Shown: positions 60,513 through 64,000 of the stretch, in pieces
Layout: each line of letters starts with the position of its first letter
Numbering within the stretch: the stretch's first letter is position 1
Origin: Neobacillus sp. YX16
GTDB taxonomy: Bacteria > Bacillota > Bacilli > Bacillales > Cytobacillaceae
Length of the DNA stretch: 64,000 nt
Assembly (NCBI RefSeq): GCF_030123505.1
Contig: NZ_CP126115.1
Span: 337,501-401,500 of the forward strand
Direction: 5' to 3'
The notes under the pieces: model-generated
What the model was told of the DNA's origin: nothing
The model's database searches: none
Seen by the model: the letters and a program-made list of their open reading frames with translations, nothing else
Made by a program: the position numbers and the translations under genes

Positions 60513-61979
60513 ATGAAAAACATTTATCAGGATGATAGCTTAGCACTGCATACTGATCTATACCAGATCAATATGGTAGAAACGTATTGGAGAGACGGAA
60601 GATATAATAAACGCGCAGTGTTTGAATTGTTTTTCCGTAAGCTGCCTTTTGGGAATGGATATGCTGTTTTTGCTGGATTGGAAAAAGTCATTCAGTTTAT
60701 CCAGGGCTTCCGCTTTTCAGAAGATGATTTGGAGTATTTAAAAAATGAAGTAGGCTACCAGGATGACTTTCTGGACTATTTAAAGAGCTTGCGCTTTACG
60801 GGTACTATTCGCTGTATGAAAGAAGGCGAGCTGGTATTTGGAAATGAGCCGATTTTAAGTGTAGATGCCCCGCTTTGTGAAGCTCAGTTGATTGAAACGG
60901 CACTATTGAACATCATTAATTATCAGACATTAATCGCGACAAAGGCTTCTCGTATTAAACAGGTTCTTGGTAATGAAATTGCAATGGAATTCGGTACTCG
61001 CCGAGCTCAGGAAATGGACGCAGCCATTTGGGGTACACGAGCTGCATACTTAGCCGGTTTTGATGGAACGAGTAATGTTCGAGCGGGTAAATTATTTCAA
61101 ATCCCCGTTTCTGGTACGCATGCTCACTCGATGGTCCAAGCCTATAAGGACGAATATGTAGCTTTTCGTAAATATGCTGAAACCCATAAGGATTGTGTCT
61201 TTTTAGTTGATACATATGATACGCTAAGGTTAGGTGTTCCAAATGCGATTAAAGTCGCCAAGGAGATGGGCGATTCTATAAATTTCATAGGAATCCGTTT
61301 AGACAGCGGTGACCTTGCCTATCTTTCAAAGGAAGCGCGTAAAATGCTCGATGAGGCGGGATTTAAGGATGCAAAAATCTTTGCTTCAAGTGATCTCGAC
61401 GAGTATACGATTCTGAACTTGAAAGCACAGGGTGCGAAAATTGATAGCTGGGGAATCGGTACTAAGCTGATAACGGCATACGAACAAGCAGCACTTGGGG
61501 CTGTCTACAAAATTGTTTCGATAGAAGGCGAGAACGGCAAGATGGAGGATACAATAAAAATCTCTTCCAATCCGGTAAAAGTAACGACCCCAGGTATTAA
61601 AAAAATATATCGTATTATTAATAATAAGAATAACCATGCTGAAGGGGACTATATTGCACTTGAGAATGAGAAACTGCCTGAAAAGCAGCTGAAAATGTTC
61701 CATCCAACCCATACGTATATGAATAAGGTGGTTACAAACTTTACGGCAAAAGAACTTCACGAAGTAATCTATTCCAACGGTGAGCTTGTTTATGAAATGC
61801 CATGTCTTGAGGAGTCTCGTGAGTATTTAAAGCAAAATCTTTGTGCTCTCTGGGATGAGTATAGACGGACCATGAATCCTGAGGAATATCCTGTTGACCT
61901 TAGCCAAAAATGCTGGGATAACAAAATGAGAAATATTGAAGAAGTAAAAGAGAAAGTAGCCGAAATGAAGGCAGAATAG
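60513..61979 (+). CDS. pncB: Nicotinate phosphoribosyltransferase
   Basis: 488 aa from ATG 60513, 5 nt after GGAGGG; ATG 60510 is too near. LALHTDLYQINMVETYW, EFGTRRAQEMDAA, the phosphorylatable His region SGTHAHSMVQAY and LDSGDLAYLSKEARKML are family marks. It makes nicotinate mononucleotide from nicotinate and PRPP for NAD salvage. Single gene with a terminator. Confidence 0.96.
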   Translation: MKNIYQDDSLALHTDLYQINMVETYWRDGRYNKRAVFELFFRKLPFGNGYAVFAGLEKVIQFIQGFRFSEDDLEYLKNEVGYQDDFLDYLKSLRFTGTIRCMKEGELVFGNEPILSVDAPLCEAQLIETALLNIINYQTLIATKASRIKQVLGNEIAMEFGTRRAQEMDAAIWGTRAAYLAGFDGTSNVRAGKLFQIPVSGTHAHSMVQAYKDEYVAFRKYAETHKDCVFLVDTYDTLRLGVPNAIKVAKEMGDSINFIGIRLDSGDLAYLSKEARKMLDEAGFKDAKIFASSDLDEYTILNLKAQGAKIDSWGIGTKLITAYEQAALGAVYKIVSIEGENGKMEDTIKISSNPVKVTTPGIKKIYRIINNKNNHAEGDYIALENEKLPEKQLKMFHPTHTYMNKVVTNFTAKELHEVIYSNGELVYEMPCLEESREYLKQNLCALWDEYRRTMNPEEYPVDLSQKCWDNKMRNIEEVKEKVAEMKAE

Positions 61980-61989
61980 GTAAGTGTGG

Positions 61990-62012
61990 CACCCATTAAT
62001 GGGTGTCTTTTT
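61990..62012 (+). terminator. Terminator after pncB
   Basis: CACCCATTAATGGGTG folds on itself and is followed by TCTTTTT. Confidence 0.82.
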
Positions 62013-62062
62013 GTTTGAAAAAAGGGGGTTCGCGGAATTATTTCCATTTCACGCGGAATAAA

Positions 62063-62102
62063 CAAAAAATCCCGCGGGATTTTTTTGAAAACCCGCGGGA
62101 TT
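62063..62102 (-). terminator. Terminator of the 37-aa gene, made of two palindromes
   Basis: AATCCCGCGGG (62069-62079) and CCCGCGGGATT (62092-62102) pair, and a T-run follows on the minus strand. Each arm contains the palindrome CCCGCGGG, so other foldings are possible. Confidence 0.8.
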
Positions 62103-62107
62103 CCTGT

Positions 62108-62221
62108 TTATTTTTGTTTAAAGAAATCCATGAAAGCATGGTAAATTTCTATACCTTGATACGTAAGCATTCCTGCTGCTGTTAATGAAAATACACCAAT
62201 CATTAAAAAGCGAATCCACAT
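62108..62221 (-). CDS. Thirty-seven-residue membrane protein
   Basis: ATG at 62221, 8 nt after AAGGGAGG. MWIRFLMIGVFSLTAAGMLT forms one membrane helix, followed by a short amphipathic tail ending in FFKQK. The ATG at 62225 in another frame reads a less plausible 35-codon frame. A strong terminator follows 6 bp after the stop. Family unknown. Too short for usual ORF cut-offs. Confidence 0.75.
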   Translation of the reverse strand: MWIRFLMIGVFSLTAAGMLTYQGIEIYHAFMDFFKQK

Positions 62222-62247
62222 TCATTTTTCCTCCCTTTTTGTAAGTT

Positions 62248-62586
62248 TTAACTTATCAAATCAGGAGAGGAGATAACGTAATTCGACTGATGAAAAACGG
62301 GTAGAAGGAAGATAAGAATCTTAGTGTATATTCTAGGAGTAATTCTGTGAAGGGTGACTACGATCTGTGAAATTAAGACAAGTACTCCAATAAAGTTAAA
62401 ATGGTATAGATGTTTTTCTTCATCGTCGGATGTTGATTGCGTATTCCAATCATCAATGGTTAGAACGGCTTTATGTTCATGATGTAGATGTGTAATTACC
62501 TTAGACTGGTGAAGAAGAACTGTAAAGGATACGAAGGCAAGGAGTAATGCGATGGGAAGAATTTTTACCTTCTTTATCGTAATCAC
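62248..62586 (-). CDS. Hypothetical membrane protein, start uncertain
   Basis: Up to 112 aa. AAGGAGGTGATT (62592-62581) is a perfect ribosome site, but the only canonical start, GTG 62586, lies inside it. The best-spaced codon is ATA 62577. Two hydrophobic segments (about 8-25 and 65-85) flank a His-rich part (THLHHEHKAV). No signal cleavage site or family is seen. TTAACA and TATAAT with a 16-bp spacer lie upstream. The gene is likely real; the start is unsolved. Confidence 0.6.
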   Translation of the reverse strand: MITIKKVKILPIALLLAFVSFTVLLHQSKVITHLHHEHKAVLTIDDWNTQSTSDDEEKHLYHFNFIGVLVLISQIVVTLHRITPRIYTKILIFLLPVFHQSNYVISSPDLIS

Positions 62587-62758
62587 CTCCTTCCGGGATT
62601 GTTTTAATTATAAACACTTTTGTTGTGTTGTTAAATCAATATGCTCCGACAATTTACGCGAAAGTAAATGGGATAGAATCAATTTATGGCTGATTTCGCA
62701 ATTAGATTGGGTTTATGATACAATCTTGCTAGTCAAATCGGAGTAAAGGAAGTAAAAA

Positions 62759-64000
62759 ATGAAAAAAACAATACCGGTTAATAAAAATGATTTTATAGAT
62801 GTGGTATTTGAAGATTTAACACATGATGGGGCAGGGGTCGCTAAGGTGGATGGATTTCCATTGTTCGTCCCAAACGGGCTGCCTGGCGAAAAAGCACAGG
62901 TTAAAGTGATCAAAGTGAATAAGGGTTACGGCTTCGGCCGTTTGATCGAAATTTATGAAAAAAGCCCATATCGCGTTGAAATTCCTAACAGTGAGATTCA
63001 TAAGTATGGCGGCTGCCAGCTCGAGCACATTAGCTATGAAGGGCAGCTGAAATATAAGGAAAATCAAGTTAAGCAAGTGCTCACCCGTATCGGTAAACTA
63101 GAGGATGTTATTGTGCACCCGATTCTAGGGATGGACAATCCATGGCATTATCGAAATAAAGCACAGGTTCCAGTTGGTGACAAGGATGGGAAGCTGATTG
63201 CTGGATTTTTTAAACCTAGAAGTCATGAAATTGTTGATACCAATGAGAGTCTAATACAGCTTCCAGAAATTAATGAAGCCGTACAGGCAGTGAAGGAAAT
63301 CTGCAATGAGCTAGGGATAACTGCTTATCAAGAAGAGTCGCATAAAGGTGTACTTCGCCACATCATGGCCCGTTATGGAAAACAAACAGGTGAGTTGATG
63401 GTTGTCCTCATTACGAGAAGTGCTGATATTCCAAACAAAAACCAATTGGTCGAAGGAATTATCTCACGACTTCCGAAAGTAAAATCAATTGTGCATAATG
63501 TTAATTCAAAGCGTACGAATGTGATACTTGGCGAAAAAACAACACTCCTATGGGGAAATGAAGTGATCTATGACTTAATAGGCGACGTTAAGTTCGCTAT
63601 TTCCGCTCTTTCCTTTTATCAGGTGAACCCTGTTCAAACGAAGGTCCTTTATGAAAAGGCTCTGGAATATGCAGGGCTTAATGGAGAAGAGTCTGTTATC
63701 GATGCATACTGCGGAATCGGCACAATATCCTTGTTTTTAGCACAAAAGGCGAAGAAGGTCTTTGGTGTAGAAGTTGTTCCCGAGGCGATTGAAGATGCGA
63801 AACGGAATGCTGAGTTAAACGGAATGACGAATGTGGAGTTTGAAGCCGGGGAAGCAGAGGTTGTGATTCCTAAGTGGTACAAAGAGGGGAATTCTGCTGA
63901 TGTGCTCGTTGTGGACCCACCGCGCAAGGGCTGTGACGAAACATTTTTGCAAACGATTATTGAAATGAAGCCTAAAAAGGTTGTCTATGTATCCTGTAAC
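62759..64000 (+). CDS. rlmCD: 23S rRNA (uracil-C5)-methyltransferase RlmCD (3' truncated by window)
   Basis: 414 codons are present from ATG 62759 (AAAGGAAG upstream); the gene runs off the window end. An N-terminal TRAM domain (about 1-65) is followed by the methylase. [14 protein letters not shown] stands where some relatives have an iron-sulfur site; only one Cys remains, as in Bacillus YefA. SAM motif [16 protein letters not shown], then VVDPPRKGC and the catalytic Cys in VSCN at the very end. It methylates two uridines of 23S rRNA in B. subtilis. An extended -10 (TGATACAAT, 62716-62724) lies upstream. Confidence 0.93.
   Translation, partial: MKKTIPVNKNDFIDVVFEDLTHDGAGVAKVDGFPLFVPNGLPGEKAQVKVIKVNKGYGFGRLIEIYEKSPYRVEIPNSEIHKYGGCQLEHISYEGQLKYKENQVKQVLTRIGKLEDVIVHPILGMDNPWHYRNKAQVPVGDKDGKLIAGFFKPRSHEIVDTNESLIQLPEINEAVQAVKEICNELGITAYQEESHKGVLRHIMARYGKQTGELMVVLITRSADIPNKNQLVEGIISRLPKVKSIVHNVNSKRTNVILGEKTTLLWGNEVIYDLIGDVKFAISALSFYQVNPVQTKVLYEKALEYAGLNGEESVIDAYCGIGTISLFLAQKAKKVFGVEVVPEAIEDAKRNAELNGMTNVEFEAGEAEVVIPKWYKEGNSADVLVVDPPRKGCDETFLQTIIEMKPKKVVYVSCN

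Overview
The window is a low-GC Firmicute chromosome segment, most like a Bacillaceae member (Bacillus/Neobacillus type). The evidence is strong AGGAGG-type ribosome sites, many overlapping operon junctions and gene order. The order yebE-yebG-purEKBCSQLFMNHD-yerA-yerB-yerC-pcrB-pcrA-ligA-yerH/camS ... gatCAB-opuE ... dgkB ... rlmCD matches the Bacillus subtilis chromosome as I remember it. Unlike B. subtilis 168, it carries glyoxylate-shunt genes (aceB, aceA), a secreted GH2 enzyme and a GH15-like enzyme. No transposase, prophage, tRNA or CRISPR array was seen.

Layout. 1-470: end of an rRNA operon (23S 3' end, 5S, terminator). 815-7177: a FAH-family hydrolase, a small secreted protein divergent from a BceRS-BceAB-like peptide detoxification module with its own predicted operator, and a MarR regulator. 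7310-21163: yebE, yebG and the purine operon behind PurR-like boxes and a guanine-class riboswitch with a long terminator. 21361-31600: a DUF2892-like protein, then yerA, yerB, yerC, pcrB, pcrA, ligA and camS/yerH. 31726-45640: rocA, an assimilatory nitrite reductase/siroheme cluster behind two FNR-type boxes, a GH15-like gene, aceB-aceA, yueI and three small unknown genes. 45794-51094: gatCAB and an opuE/putP proline transporter, separated by a non-coding block with four copies of one palindrome. 51316-57801: a thioredoxin-like protein, plsY, a methyltransferase, a five-gene ECF sigma/anti-sigma membrane operon and dgkB. 58258-64000: the GH2 enzyme behind cre-like operators, pncB, two small membrane-protein genes and the start of rlmCD.

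How the genes work together. The pur genes make IMP from PRPP and are read as one unit under DNA-level repression and riboswitch attenuation. rocA feeds glutamate from proline or arginine, alongside the proline importer. nirB-nirD need siroheme, which the next two genes help make. AceA and AceB form the glyoxylate bypass. GatCAB makes Gln-tRNA(Gln) and Asn-tRNA(Asn). The ECF operon is tightly translation-coupled and probably senses an envelope signal.

Most unusual content. (1) Short-unit tandem arrays (52, 21 and 20 bp) sit 19-51 bp behind intrinsic terminators at four places. (2) An orphan palindrome array with about 80-bp spacing lies between the convergent genes gatB and opuE. (3) The ECF operon appears to start at AUU, joins every cistron by ATGA and encodes a membrane protein with three PGxGH repeats. 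(4) The nitrite reductase promoter has FNR-type boxes at predicted positions -41.5 and -71.5. (5) Two tiny genes (58 and 37 codons) are well supported by ribosome sites. All functional statements come from reading the sequence; no database search was run.
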